This document shows, one piece after another, positions 27,201-38,149 of a DNA stretch of 64,000 bases. Positions within the stretch are counted from its first letter, which is position 1. Every line of letters begins with the position of its first letter. The position numbers and the translations under genes were made by a program. The DNA is from Hedera helix (taxonomy: Eukaryota > Streptophyta > Magnoliopsida > Apiales > Araliaceae): assembly GCA_947179155.2 (NCBI GenBank), contig OX359286.1, forward strand, positions 39,508,664-39,572,663, read 5' to 3'. The notes beneath the pieces were generated by a model, which was given only the letters and a program-made list of their open reading frames with translations, made no database searches and had not been told where the DNA came from.

Positions 27201-30200
27201 AAGAATTAATACTTTTGGTGCTCCTCCTTGGAGTCTATCCTCCGTTTGAAGTTTGAACACTCTATAGATACCCACACAATCCAGGGAAAACTTAATCAGC
27301 TTCAAGGCCCAAAAGACACATCCAGAATAGCTCCACTACTGGATTGGTACCAAGATATATTTTCAGAACCTAAAACCCTACCCCCTAGACAGATTGAGCA
27401 TCATATAGAACTCAAACCTGATTCACAACCATTTTCTTTAAGGCCCTATAGATATGCCTTTGATCAAAAAATGAAATTGAAAGGCTAGTTGAAGAAATGA
27501 TAGAGACAGGAATCATCCAGAGCAGTTGTTCCCTATTTGCTTCGCCTATATTAATTGTAAAGAAGAAAGATGAATCATGGAGATTCTGCATTGACTACAG
27601 AAAATTAAACTCTCTCACCATCAAAAATAAATTTCCAATCCCTTTAATTGATGAACTTTTGGATGAGCTAGGAGGGCGAAGTATTTCTCTAAATTGGACC
27701 TTAGGGAAGGTTATCATCAAGTAAGGATGGCTTCCAGTGGACATAGAGAAAACAGCTTTTAGAACCCACAGAGGCCGCTATGAGTTCAGTGTGATGTCCT
27801 TTGTCCTCACAAATGCTCCAGCCACTTTTCAATGCCTTATGAACCAAGTGTTTGTCCCTATTAGAATCCCACTTGGAGCACTTACGGGAAATTTTCAAGG
27901 TCATGAGACAGCACCAGCTCTCTGCCAAGATGAGCAAATGTGAATTTGCAACAACTGAAGTGGCTTACTTGGTCCATGTAATCAGCAAACAAGGAGTGGT
28001 AGTGGATCAGACAAAGATTGAGTGCATGCTCAATTGGCCCCAACTAACTAATATAAAAGGGCTAAAATGATTTCTAGGCCCAACTAGGTACTACAAAAAA
28101 TTCATAGGGAGATATGGAATCATTGCCAAACCATTAACCAAGTTAATGGAGAAAAATTGCTTTAAATGGAGTGAGGAGGCAACCAAGGCTTTTGAATAAC
28201 TTAAGAAGGCTATGACTGAAACCCCAGTTCAAGCATTACTGGACTTTGAGAAAGAATTCACAGAAGAAACAAATGCAAGCAACTCAAGAATTGGAGCAAT
28301 ACTCTTGCAAGAAGGTAAACCCTTGGCTTAATTCAGCAAGGCTTTGGTACCTCATTGTTATTGCAGTCCAGAGATGGTAAGCTTATTTGATGAATAGACA
28401 TTTCCTCATAAAAACAGACCATCAGACTTTAAAGTTCTTCGTAGAGCAGAAAATGTTTAACCTCTTACAACAGAAGTGGCTCAGTAAACTACTAGGATCA
28501 CATACAAAAAGGGAAAAGAAAACATTATAGCAGATGTACTTTCTAGGATGCATGAGAAAGCGGGGAACACCTCCATCCATGAGGACATGGAACTAAAGGA
28601 AGGGGGAAGTAAGGCTGTAAACAGATCTATATGGACCCGGATACAGTGGTTCTAGCTCTTTTTGTACCCTACAAACCAATTTTACCAAGAACTATAAAAT
28701 AGTATGTCCAAAGATCCAGCATTTATAGTTTATTTTTTCATCAAGCAATTACTGTAAAGCAAGTTTGTGCCATTTTCGATCCATAGCCCCTGATTCCTAT
28801 CTTTGATAAAGTTTAATCCCTAATTCCATAAGTTGTCTCTTGGCTAAGAATTAATTATAAAATACCTTTTTCTAAACTGCTACTCAGTGTTACCTAAAAC
28901 GTAGTACGTTTTGATATGTGGTACGAATATGGGTACGCAGTACACTACATAGTTAAAACGTAATACGCTAAGGTATCTTTATATAAGTTCTTATAGTTAC
29001 GAATTCTCTAATAATCTAAATATAATAAACCTAAATTTTATAGAAGATTTTTAGTTGAATCAACAAATTGATTTTTTATAAATATTTTAGTACAAATGTA
29101 AAGTTTGAGCATCCAATACTAAGATATTTGCGTAATTATAATTAAACAACAAATAAATTTTTAATACATTACTTTTAATTACTTATAAGTTTTAATACAT
29201 TACTTTTAATTAATACATTAATTAAGTTTATAATTTTAATTAGTATTTTTATAATATTTAAAATTACTAAAAAAAAATTGAATGGACTGGATCGAAACCA
29301 CCTGGCCTAACCTGCAGGCCTTAGCAGGCCCCATTTTCAAACGCAAAGCTTGTAGGCTGAAAGTCAAAGGCCCGGACTGGTCAACGGCCAAGGTCTGGCA
29401 GGTCTACTAACTTATAGGGTTGTGCAAATTTTTCAATACAACCGGTTTTTCCGGTATATCAGACTGGTCCGAACCGGCCGGTTCAGTATAAAAACTATCG
29501 GTCCGATATACCAATCCAACCGGTTCCAATACCGGTTAGTGATTTTGGGGGTTCGTTAAGTACTGATTCTTATTTATTATTATTAATACTAAAAATAATA
29601 ATATTAATAATATTCGGTACACATGAACGGTAAAAACCGATACCGAACCGATTTATCGGTTCGGTATACCGGTTCAACTGGTATCGATACCGAGTTTTGG
29701 CCTATGTCGGTACCGATCCGGTTCAGTACCGAGCCAGTTTTTACCGGTTGAACACCCCTACCAACTTCCACAATTTCTCCTTTCAATCAAATATATTTCA
29801 ATAATGCATGGCTTCTCAATTTGTTGCTTTTATTAAGGTTGTGCATGCATCACATCTATGCTAAATTTTCATAATGCCTCTCCATTGTAGCAATCTACAG
29901 GAACTAATTATTGCTCCTTAAGGCTGACTATTAAGGAAATTCACCAAAAATATATTCAACCAAACAGATCCCACTAATTAAGCACAGGGGGAGAAATAGA
30001 TATTAACAAACTACTCAATAACTTCAAAAGTGACAGAAAATCTTCAAGTGATTCATCTTCCTTTTATAGTAGGTTATCGCACCATTGGAGAAATATATAA
30101 CATGGTGAAAACAGAATGCAGTTGGCTTGTATACACACACTCAAAAGAAAATATTATCCTGACACTCTTTTGATTTTAGGATGCTCCATAAGTGACACTC

Positions 30201-31046
30201 TTTCCTTGTCCCAATTCAGGGATTAGTCCAAGTCAGGTGACCATTATTCATATATCAACTCGTTACTTGTTAAATTTGATTATATTACCCTCAAGTTAAA
30301 AAGAGAGTTTAGAATTTTGAGGACCCATTTTTTATATAATAGTGCAATAATTTAAGGGTAAGTGGGGAGCAAAGTTAAAGTCTATCAAGTGTTCTTACTT
30401 CTTAAACGATGTGTTAAGTTAGCGTAGTCACTTGAATTGGGGCACGGCGGAGGGGGAATGAAGTACAATATTTATCATGTTATGTGGTAAAACATTTAAT
30501 TACTTTCCCCTAAATCATTTGATCTACAGCTCCATACTTTTTAAAGCCCAATCGTACATATGTTTGTGAACTCATGATAAGCATACTCCAAATTAAGTGA
30601 ACAACTAAGCAAATAATACTAACACAACATTTGCAAGATAAAACGCCCTAATTCACCAACATAATTACAGCAAACAAGTGACAAACTGAGATACAGGAGA
30701 CTACGAGGGAGTTAAAACTTACATAACAGCCGTTGAGATCTGCTTGAGATCAGTCTCAAAATTCTTCATGTTAGCAAGCGAATGAGCACAGCATATTAGA
30801 GCAAGCCACGAACCAAGCTTGTACTGCAATTTATTATTCTTCAGATTAGTAGGAATAGAATAAATCAATCGATTGAAAGGAAGAGCGATAGAGAAGACGG
30901 AGGACCCTAAACATGGCGCCGGCAACACCAAAGATTATGGCGATGAAACCAGAGTAATCAATCGGAAGATTTTCTGGTGGCACCACCGAAGCTACGTACG
31001 GCTTTGCTGCAGACGGTTGCCGTGGATCGTTCCCCGCTGACGACAT
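24083..31046 (-). CDS. Protein Asterix (PAT complex, WDR83OS homolog) with a 6.6-kb intron
   Basis: Three exons on the minus strand: 31046-30906, 30823-30723 and 24146-24083, giving 101 residues. The joined product begins MSSAGNDPRQPS, has VDYSGF-type PIDYSGFIAIIFGVAGAMFR (29-47), then a second hydrophobic segment GSWLALICCAHSLANM and ends GIVTNYFGPPRPGTQS. This is the Asterix family, a small ER membrane protein that with CCDC47 forms the PAT complex, a chaperone for multi-pass membrane proteins. Phases fit exactly: exon 2 ends AT and exon 3 starts with the G of Met82. Intron 2 is about 6.6 kb because a decayed gypsy element and two MITEs sit in it, on the opposite strand for the gypsy part. 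The ATG at 31046 was chosen over upstream frames because the family starts with this MS..GNDPRQPS block. Confidence 0.9.
24239..24271. repeat. (AT)n microsatellite in Asterix intron 2
   Basis: About 16 uninterrupted AT dinucleotides. Confidence 0.95.
25830..28570 (+). mobile_element. Decayed Ty3/gypsy retrotransposon inside Asterix intron 2
   Basis: Broken plus-strand frames show the gag capsid region (EGDEAEGWLRDCDEYFGI, ITWEEFKDFISRF, then FIRGLQGYLQSMVKP, about 25,860-26,300). A damaged zinc knuckle follows near 26,540, in which the second Cys is Tyr. A protease relic near 26,810 is interrupted by a 15-G run. Reverse transcriptase (FASPILIVKKKDESWRFCID, 27,540 on) and an RNase H relic (KTDHQTLKFFVEQKM, 28,420) come next, and it stops near ADVLSRM-like sequence at 28,545. 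In-frame stops occur in gag (about 25,925 and 25,989) and later. The stretch that should hold the catalytic aspartates of the reverse transcriptase, after the MNQVF residues near 27,850, is deleted, and integrase is absent. No LTR pair could be found. It is clearly dead. Confidence 0.85.
26814..26828. repeat. Poly-G tract (15 G) in the gypsy relic
   Basis: A run of 15 G lying directly after the Asp of the protease active-site region (codons LID then glycines). Confidence 0.9.
29415..29760. mobile_element. hAT-type MITE in Asterix intron 2
   Basis: The left end is TAGGGTTGTGCAA; the right end reverse complemented is TAGGGGTGTTCAA (11 of 13 identical). It is flanked by CTAACTTA (29407-29414) and CCAACTTC (29761-29768), a decayed 8-bp target duplication (6 of 8). 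The interior is full of ACCGGTT and CCGGTT palindromes and has no coding frame. These properties fit a non-autonomous hAT element of 346 bp. Confidence 0.75.
30198..30458. mobile_element. Stowaway-like MITE in Asterix intron 2
   Basis: Left CCTTGTCCCAATTCA and right (reverse complement) CCGTGCCCCAATTCAAGTGA form imperfect terminal inverted repeats about 260 bp apart, with AT-rich filling. This is the common plant pattern of CTCC-GTCCCAATT termini. Boundaries are approximate. Confidence 0.5.
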
Positions 31047-31295
31047 TATCTCACTGATGTACAACTCGCTTAAACCTCTTCCTCGGCTCAGCTCAAACTA
31101 TAAAAAGCCTATTACTCGTTGAGTCTTGACCCGTGCTAAGATATAAATACCCATAAAACCGACACCCCACATGACCCGTTCACGAGTTACCCCTATGGGG
31201 CCGCGGGAACTATGAAATTAGGGATTTGAGGCACAAAATTTAACAGGAGCGGAACCAAAGGCGAAAGCTCTTGTTTCTTCTTCGGTAGTGTGGGC
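31047..31295. promoter_or_regulatory. Shared divergent promoter of Asterix and the unknown-function gene
   Basis: Only 249 bp separate the two start codons, so both 5' UTRs and both core promoters must lie here. I see no obvious TATA box between the expected start sites. The region is moderately GC-rich near 31,110-31,210. Confidence 0.7.
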
Positions 31296-34200
31296 ATGAT
31301 AATAATAGGTCGGGAAATGGAAGGAACTACAACTTCTTCAGCAGAATCTCATTCTTTCCAAGCTGAATCTCCAGCAGCAGTAACACCATCACAAACTCAA
31401 CCTTCAACAGTGACACGGCTATGGAGACCAGCGGCTCAGAGAAACCTCAGAAATCAATGGTCCAACTTGGCTTCTTACAGGCAAAAATGGGCCTCTCTTT
31501 CTTCAACAGCTAGATCACATGCCATTTCTCTTGTTAATGCTTGTCTCTCCCAAAGGTACTTTTTGTTCCCAATTCATAGTCTAGATCACATGCCTTGTGT
31601 AAGAATTCATATGTTAGTCCAGTTGGGATGATTTTTTTATTTTTTTACAGGTACATGAATGCTAGGGAGTTGGGTGTTTTGAGTGATATGCCTGATCTAA
31701 AAAAGAAGGCTTGTTGGAAATTGTTCAAGCAGCAGGTATTCTTATGTAACTTTTGAACTTCAGGGCTTCCTTTTAATGACTACTAGATTAGTAATGAAAG
31801 TGTATTGTTACATTCTCTTGTTTTCCAGTTAGAGACCGAGTTAAATTGAGATAAATCCATGCGAAGAAACCTCATTTATCTTTATTGCTAGTTTGATCAT
31901 TGAGGGTAGCACCTTTTCTCAACCCACCCATTGAGTTTGGTCATGTAATTTGCAGTATTGTTAAACAGTGAAATTATGGCTAATACTCATTTCTTAACAG
32001 ATATAATATTGTATATAATTGTTATATATTGCAAATTTACTAGTTATTTTCTTCTCAAGAAAATTTATAAACATATATGTGTGGGTGTGTGTGTGTGTTT
32101 TATCTCAAGAATATTCATGTTTTGAATATTCAGTGACCTATATACACCTTTACATTGATTGTCAAAGAAATTATCAACATGAATTAGCAAAAGAAAAGAA
32201 AAGAAATTATGAGCATGTCTGAACCAAAATGTTCAAAAGCATGTCGAATAAATATTGTCAACTGAAATTATTTATTTAAAGTATTTTGCCTGTTTTATCA
32301 AAAAGGTGGTTAGGTTTTGCAGCTTATCACTTGAATGGTTTCAGCTTTATGTTTTGATAATAACCCAAAGAGGATATCTTTTTTGAGTTTATCTTTGGAA
32401 TATTGTGCTTTGAAAGTTGAGCAGACCAAACTATGTTTTTGTTTAGTTGTTGGTTTTATGCTTTTTCTCACATGGTAGTTTCAACTCCATTGATCATTAG
32501 CCAAAGATAAACATGATTAGATTTTATTTTATTTTGGATGAATCGAGTTAGTAAAATGTGCAATAGACCCTCTTGTATACAATGTGAGCCACTTTGGCGC
32601 CTTTTAATCCATTCTTTCTTACTTATCGAAAAATTATTTTTAATTTCTTTTCTTGATCATGAATGTCATGCCTATAAATAGTCCATATTAATTCTCTTTT
32701 TTTTTTTTTTTGTTGCAGGACCTTCATAGGAGTAAACTCTTATCTTCTTACAAGGATATGGTAGGCATTCTTGCTTGACTTCAATTGACTATGGAGAAAT
32801 GTGAACACCTTTTAGCACGCAATGTGTCACACAATTAAGCAAAAGAATCTAATTGGCATTTTTTATAAGTATGAATTTATTCAAAAATGCACCAAGGGGT
32901 GCCACCCATGTACAACCAGAACCACAGAAAAACAAATCAAGTCCTACACCACCAAGACACCACATAATTGCATTATGTCCTAGGCTAAATTCCAGCAAAA
33001 TTCAACAAAAGCAATACACCTCATTCTGCCAAAAGAAAAGAAGAGTCAAGAATAAGGATTTGATACGCACAATAGATAGCTCTGTAACCTCCTTCTCAAC
33101 ACCCACCAAATAATCCACCACAGAATTGTCGAATCACCCCTACTGTCCAAATACTCCGCCACAGTAATAGGCTTCTATAATAAAATTGTCTGAATAGCCA
33201 CTACTATGACTCTCCCACCTTAAGGAGTCCTCTCCTTCACTGAACTGTGTGATCCCACCCAAGACCACTAGAAACTGCTCCACCTCATCAAATTCTCAAT
33301 CCTGAAAGTCAGTTGCCATGAAAAATGTCCATCGTCTATCAAAATATATTCGGGAACCCATGCCTCTCAATCCACTGCCCAAGAGAAAAAGTTTGGGAAT
33401 GTGCCCCCAAGGACTCCTTCCCCAACCACACATCCTTCCAAAGTCAGCCATTGCCTACCACAAATGAGGTTCTCTCTGCAAACCCCTTCCATCCACCAAC
33501 AATGGTCTTCCAAAATCCCACCCCATAAGGAAGTCTCTATTTCTTAGTAATCCACCCCCCCCCCCCCCCCCCCCCCGTTCCACCCCAAACCTACCACCCA
33601 CCACCCTTTTCCACCAATGGCCCCTCTGACACAAAACACTATAAGTAGGTTTGTACCGTTGAAGCAAGGGAATTTAGGGTTGAGACACTTTGGGTAAAAG
33701 AACAAGGGAACTAGAAAGATGTGGACTTCTTGTCTACCATTGCATTGTATCCTCTTTCTTTCTCTCTAATAAAATATTCCTTCTTTTATATAAAAAAGAA
33801 GAAGATGAAGATAATACTTTTGTACTCAGTTTTGTAATTATCTATAGGTAGCTATAGTGATTCACATGGTGAGCACTAGTCAATCCATGAGATGTTTCCT
33901 CAAAGGGACTGGCAGTAGTTCAATTCTACAATATTCTAGTTGTTCTGCGAATGGGATTGATGATGGTGATGGAGGGGGAATCCCAGCCTTTACATTTTGG
34001 TCAATCTCTTCATTTGGTATGTTCATCATATCTATTTAATATTATGATTACTTTATGTAGAGCAATGTGGCAACAGTTTGGCATGTAAACATGTTAATTA
34101 TGAACATACCATGCAACTCATGGTTTCTACTTTCTAATTTTTATATTTTGCACCTTTTTTTCTATTTATTTATTAGTAATTTCAATTGAAATTGGAAATA

Positions 34201-36818
34201 ATAAATTTAATGTTTTTGGCCTATTTGTCCATTATTTGTTGATGCTCATGTACACCTTTAAGAAAAAAGCATATTTTTACTTGTACCCATATCTTTAGCA
34301 AATAATTCTGTAGTCTAACTTGGAGAAAAGATGCCGTTTTCTAACTTTGTCTTTGTCTTGTATAAAATGTATTTTATGCCGTTGCATGGTTTCTATTTTG
34401 ATGTCTAGACCAGAAAATTGTAATATTCAACTAGTAATCCTAAATGCCTTGAAACTCAGGCGCACGTGAAGTCCACTGTACAAAAGTTAGTACGACATGC
34501 TTTATCACTGAGCAAATAAACACAGTTAAGTTTTGTTATCGACTGTTTTGTCACGTTGGCCATTATTCTTTTGGTAATTTGATGAAAATAATGGGGAGTT
34601 TAATAATATAACTCTACCTACTTATCAAAAAGATAAAATAAAATATTGATGCATTAATTTGACTACCCTCATGTTTGAAAAATTAAGAGAATAGAGTTTA
34701 AAATTTGGTTGACCCCCATCCAATATATTTCAATGTTACTTAATGGTATAGTGGAAAGTAATATTGAAATCTTACTTTCTTAAAAACTCATGACAAATAC
34801 ACTGAATCTGCCTTCCCCTGAGATAGTGATACAACAGTACCTTGAAATTAGCTCATTACTCTTAAATTCTTCTGAAGAATTTCCACGAGTTTCTTCTTAT
34901 GTTGATCGATATATCTTGATGAGTGCTAGCATAACAATTTCAGAGAAATTAGCACAGGAGCTTATTCAGATGTTCACTCTGGAGCTAAATTTGAAGGTGA
35001 ATTGCAACTTCGGCTGGTCATTACAGAATCTCTTGTTTCATTTAAACATGGTTCATTTCATCTTACTGTTTTTATGCCTTTTGGTGCATTGATACGAAAG
35101 AGCAGCGGTTGCTTGTTATGGAATTGCTATCCATCAGTAGTGAAGAAGTTCCACAAAACAATGGCTTGAATTGGTTGGACGAACTTTATTCAGGGGAATT
35201 TGATGATTTGAGTAGATGCAATTTGTATTCTAGAGAAGCTTGTGAACCAGTTCATCCAAGGTTAGAGGGTCGAAAATCTGATAGACTAAAACTGCAAACT
35301 AAACATCAACCAGATCATGATGTTTTACAGGTAGGATAAGCATATGTATACTTAATATTTAGTTTTGCCTGATAATAAGCTCTATAAATTTGTGTATGTA
35401 ATCAAAAGCTGTTAAAGCAGCTTTAACATGTGACTTGATTTGCTTTTTGTGCATACATCAGCTGACCATATGTAGAAGTTACTCGATATATTATGTGTTG
35501 TGAGAGGAGTGGGTCAAAAATATTTGTGTAGTTATTCTCATTAAAGAAATTGAAGCCAATATGTAATGTCAAATAAGTGGATTTGTGTCAAGTTATCTAA
35601 GGAATTAAGCTATTGATTAAACTACTTAAGCTTTTGGAAGACATGGTCTGGTATCTAATTATAGCGAAAGAGGTATCTAGTTAATCGGACACATATTAAG
35701 TGTTTATTGAATCTCTCCCACTATGTCAATTAGTCTGAATATTATGTCCTCATATATAAACAGGGTACATTTCATATGGAATGACTTAATGCCATTACGA
35801 CTTGCGAGGTAATTAATATTAAATTAGTTTTCTAAATCCCATATTCCAATTATTTAAAAGAATTGACAACATTTAAATGAAAGCTTAGTGGTCATTGAGT
35901 AAGACTTTTTGTCTATGTTTGTTTGCAAAAATGATGGATGTGATAAAACTATTTTAACTAATTTAATACTATTATGGACTATTTTAACCCATGATTAGTC
36001 CTTTATTTAATCCTATAGATTATTCTTTATCATTTTTAAGGTTAATTTGATACCTCTAAAGATGGGTAATATAACACCACCTATCTTCTTGGGATTATAA
36101 ACCCTCATCGTACGGCCTTAGAATTGACAAAATATAGGCCGATTAAATGAAGGACTACTCATGGAATAAAAGTCTTTAATGGCTTTAAATTAGTACGCAA
36201 AATCCATTCCCATTCATCATTTTTGGAAAGTATATTTTTTATTATCTATTTACTCCAATTGTATTTCAGAATCTGATCTCTCCCTATCTTTCTTTATTTT
36301 TCTGAACAGCTAATTGTTTGTCTTGCAGGTTTACTTAACAACCTGGCTTGCAGATGTGAACGTAGATAAATACAGGTAAATGAATCCATTCTTTTTCTGG
36401 ATAAGAATAATAGAGGAAAATATTTGCTTGCGAGAGCCTGAGGTCTGGGCTCCTCAACGGGTACGACCTGCTATGATAATGCCCAAGTAGAGAATAGGGA
36501 TTTTTATATTCTGGTTGCCTGCCCCTCCATACCTTTTTGGTTAGCCAAAAAGTGTTTCAACTATAAGTTGGAAAATTTAGTATGATATTTTATGCCTATC
36601 GCAAATACTTCATTTTTGCCTCATTAGCTTGTTGAAGAAAATATCATTTCCAAAAAAAAAATTAAATTAATTGTAGATGCAAGTGATGGCAGAGGGGGTT
36701 GGGCAATCCCGTCTAAAACTCCTCATGGTAATTAACTGTGGGTTAGTTTTTACTTTTTCACAGGGTGGAAGAAATATTTGCTTCAGTAGGCGAGGAAATG
36801 CATGTTACCCTTGTTTGA
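31296..36818 (+). CDS. Conserved plant protein of unknown function, divergent from Asterix
   Basis: Eight exons join in frame to 311 residues: 31296-31555, 31651-31735, 32719-32760, 33848-34016, 34944-34996, 35106-35330, 36329-36375 and 36764-36818. A second ATG in the frame (31317) would give 304 residues. The N-terminal 45 residues are Ser/Thr-rich. Conserved-looking blocks follow: RLWRPAAQRNLRNQWSNLAS, SLVNACLSQRYMNARELGVL, KKKACWKLFKQQ, HRSKLLSSYKDMVAIVIHMV, GDGGGIPAFTFWSISSFEKL (about 168-187), then ELIQMFTLELNLKRLLVMEL. The C-terminal half is acidic and polar up to VYLTTWLADVN. I see no signal peptide, membrane span or known catalytic motif. I believe its Arabidopsis counterpart is the unannotated neighbour of Asterix (At5g07950), from memory only. 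Introns contain a LINE relic, a 22-C run and a MITE. Function is unknown; the shared promoter suggests co-expression with Asterix. Confidence 0.8.
32900..33540 (-). mobile_element. LINE (L1-type) reverse-transcriptase C-terminal relic in intron 3
   Basis: Read on the minus strand, a decayed frame shows the pattern seen downstream of plant LINE reverse transcriptases: a Trp-containing W..GRSPWGHIPKLFLL block, then RRWTFFMATDFQD, and after about 20 residues EGEDSLRWE. Stops and frameshifts interrupt it. The poly-C run at 33555-33576 adjoins it. There is no intact protein. Confidence 0.5.
33555..33576. repeat. Poly-C tract (22 C) in intron 3
   Basis: A run of 22 consecutive C beside the LINE relic. 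Confidence 0.9.
35915..36235. mobile_element. MITE-like inverted-repeat element in intron 6
   Basis: GTTTGCAAAAATGATGGATG at 35921-35940 is mirrored by the reverse complement of 36203-36230 (CTTTCCAAAAATGATGAATG). The interior is AT-rich and non-coding. The superfamily is uncertain; the target duplication is not resolved. Confidence 0.55.
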
Positions 36819-38149
36819 GCCTTCTGTCTGGGATGTGATGTGAGAAAAATGTGGTGAATTAAGTACATAATCCATATCGTCTTGCATCCCCTGAATCATA
36901 CAAATTTTGGTACGCAGTTTCAAATTCTTATTACAGGAGCCAAAAGCTGTGAATGAAGAAGTAGATATCCATGTAATCTGGCAAGACAAGTGAAGGTGCC
37001 AAGGGGGTAAGAGCACTCTTTTTCTTTGCTATCAGAAAGAGTGAGAGACTACATTGTTTTAGTTCGGGTGTTTGTGTTCCAACATGAAATTGTGGTTAGA
37101 AATTTGGGATTGGGTGCACATTTTATACAAAATGGCATCGATTGACATTTTGCTGTTTTTTCAAGTTTCATTTTTTCCTTATTTAATTTGCATGACCAAT
37201 TAAAACCGACACTTTACACTACCCATAAAAATAGAAAATAAAATAAAATAAAATAAAAACACGATTGTTTTTGGAACAAAATAAATTTACAAATGAACCC
37301 CTTTAAATGGAATCGGAGGACGTATTGGAGCCGGTTATCTTTTTTTCTTTGGGGACCATTTACATCAGTAGAAATCATAAATTTTGATTAGATTAGAGGT
37401 GAGTAACCTGTTGGTTAGTGAGAAAGGAGATAAACTGATATATGTAACAATATTTTAACCACAAAAATATGTTTGAGATAATATCAAAATTCCTTGGCTT
37501 AGGAAAACACAAAAGGGTCTGCAGGCGAGGAGGAGGTAATGAAAATCTTTTTGTTGAACGAGGGGGAGTACCAGCTAACAATGTGTACTCTGAATACTTT
37601 TCACTCAACGGTCAAAATTCAGACACGCGACTTACCAAATTAAGATAATTTTTGAGTCCATAGTAAAAATACCAAGTGTCCCTAGACTTTGCACACTTCT
37701 AGTAATTTGACATACTATATAGACTCAAATGACCAATTTAGCTTGTAAAATGAAATCCACACAACAGAAAGACGTAGAAACAAGAAGGTATATATATCTA
37801 TATATAGCACGAATTAGGATGACTACATGTAAGGATGCACTACTTAAATCTTGCCCCCATTACCCAGAAAAAATGACAGGGTAACCCAAAAGTTGCTACA
37901 AATTTCAGAGATGTACATGAACCAAACTTATATTTCCCAAGAATGACATCAATGGCCTAATGTAAATAATCAAACAACCTCCATAACTTTGGAGGAGACA
38001 AACTACTTTCCATTCTTCTCCTGCACTTCCATTTGTGTGGTTCTATTCTGTTTTTGCCGAGTTCCGGTATATAACTAGCAAGAAAATAGACTATGGAAGT
38101 ACATAGATGCTAATATAGCTAACCAAGCTGAAAATAAATAAATTAATGA
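36819..38149. other. Convergent 3' region between unknown-function and dentin-like genes
   Basis: This holds the two 3' UTRs and AT-rich spacer. One possible alternative last exon of the dentin-like gene lies at about 38,089-38,021 (minus strand). Nothing else is recognised. Confidence 0.5.

Noticed and set aside
28860..29410. A hAT element starting at CAGTGTT (28885)
   Set aside because: No matching AACACTG end or target duplication was found downstream.
31296..36818. Identification as MULTIPOLAR SPINDLE 1 (PRD2)
   Set aside because: The coiled-coil N-terminus and C-terminal blocks I associate with that protein are absent; synteny with Asterix favours a different unknown-function family.
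36764..36818. Minus-strand frame overlapping 36783-37016 as a gene
   Set aside because: It overlaps the last exon of the plus-strand gene and shows no recognisable protein.
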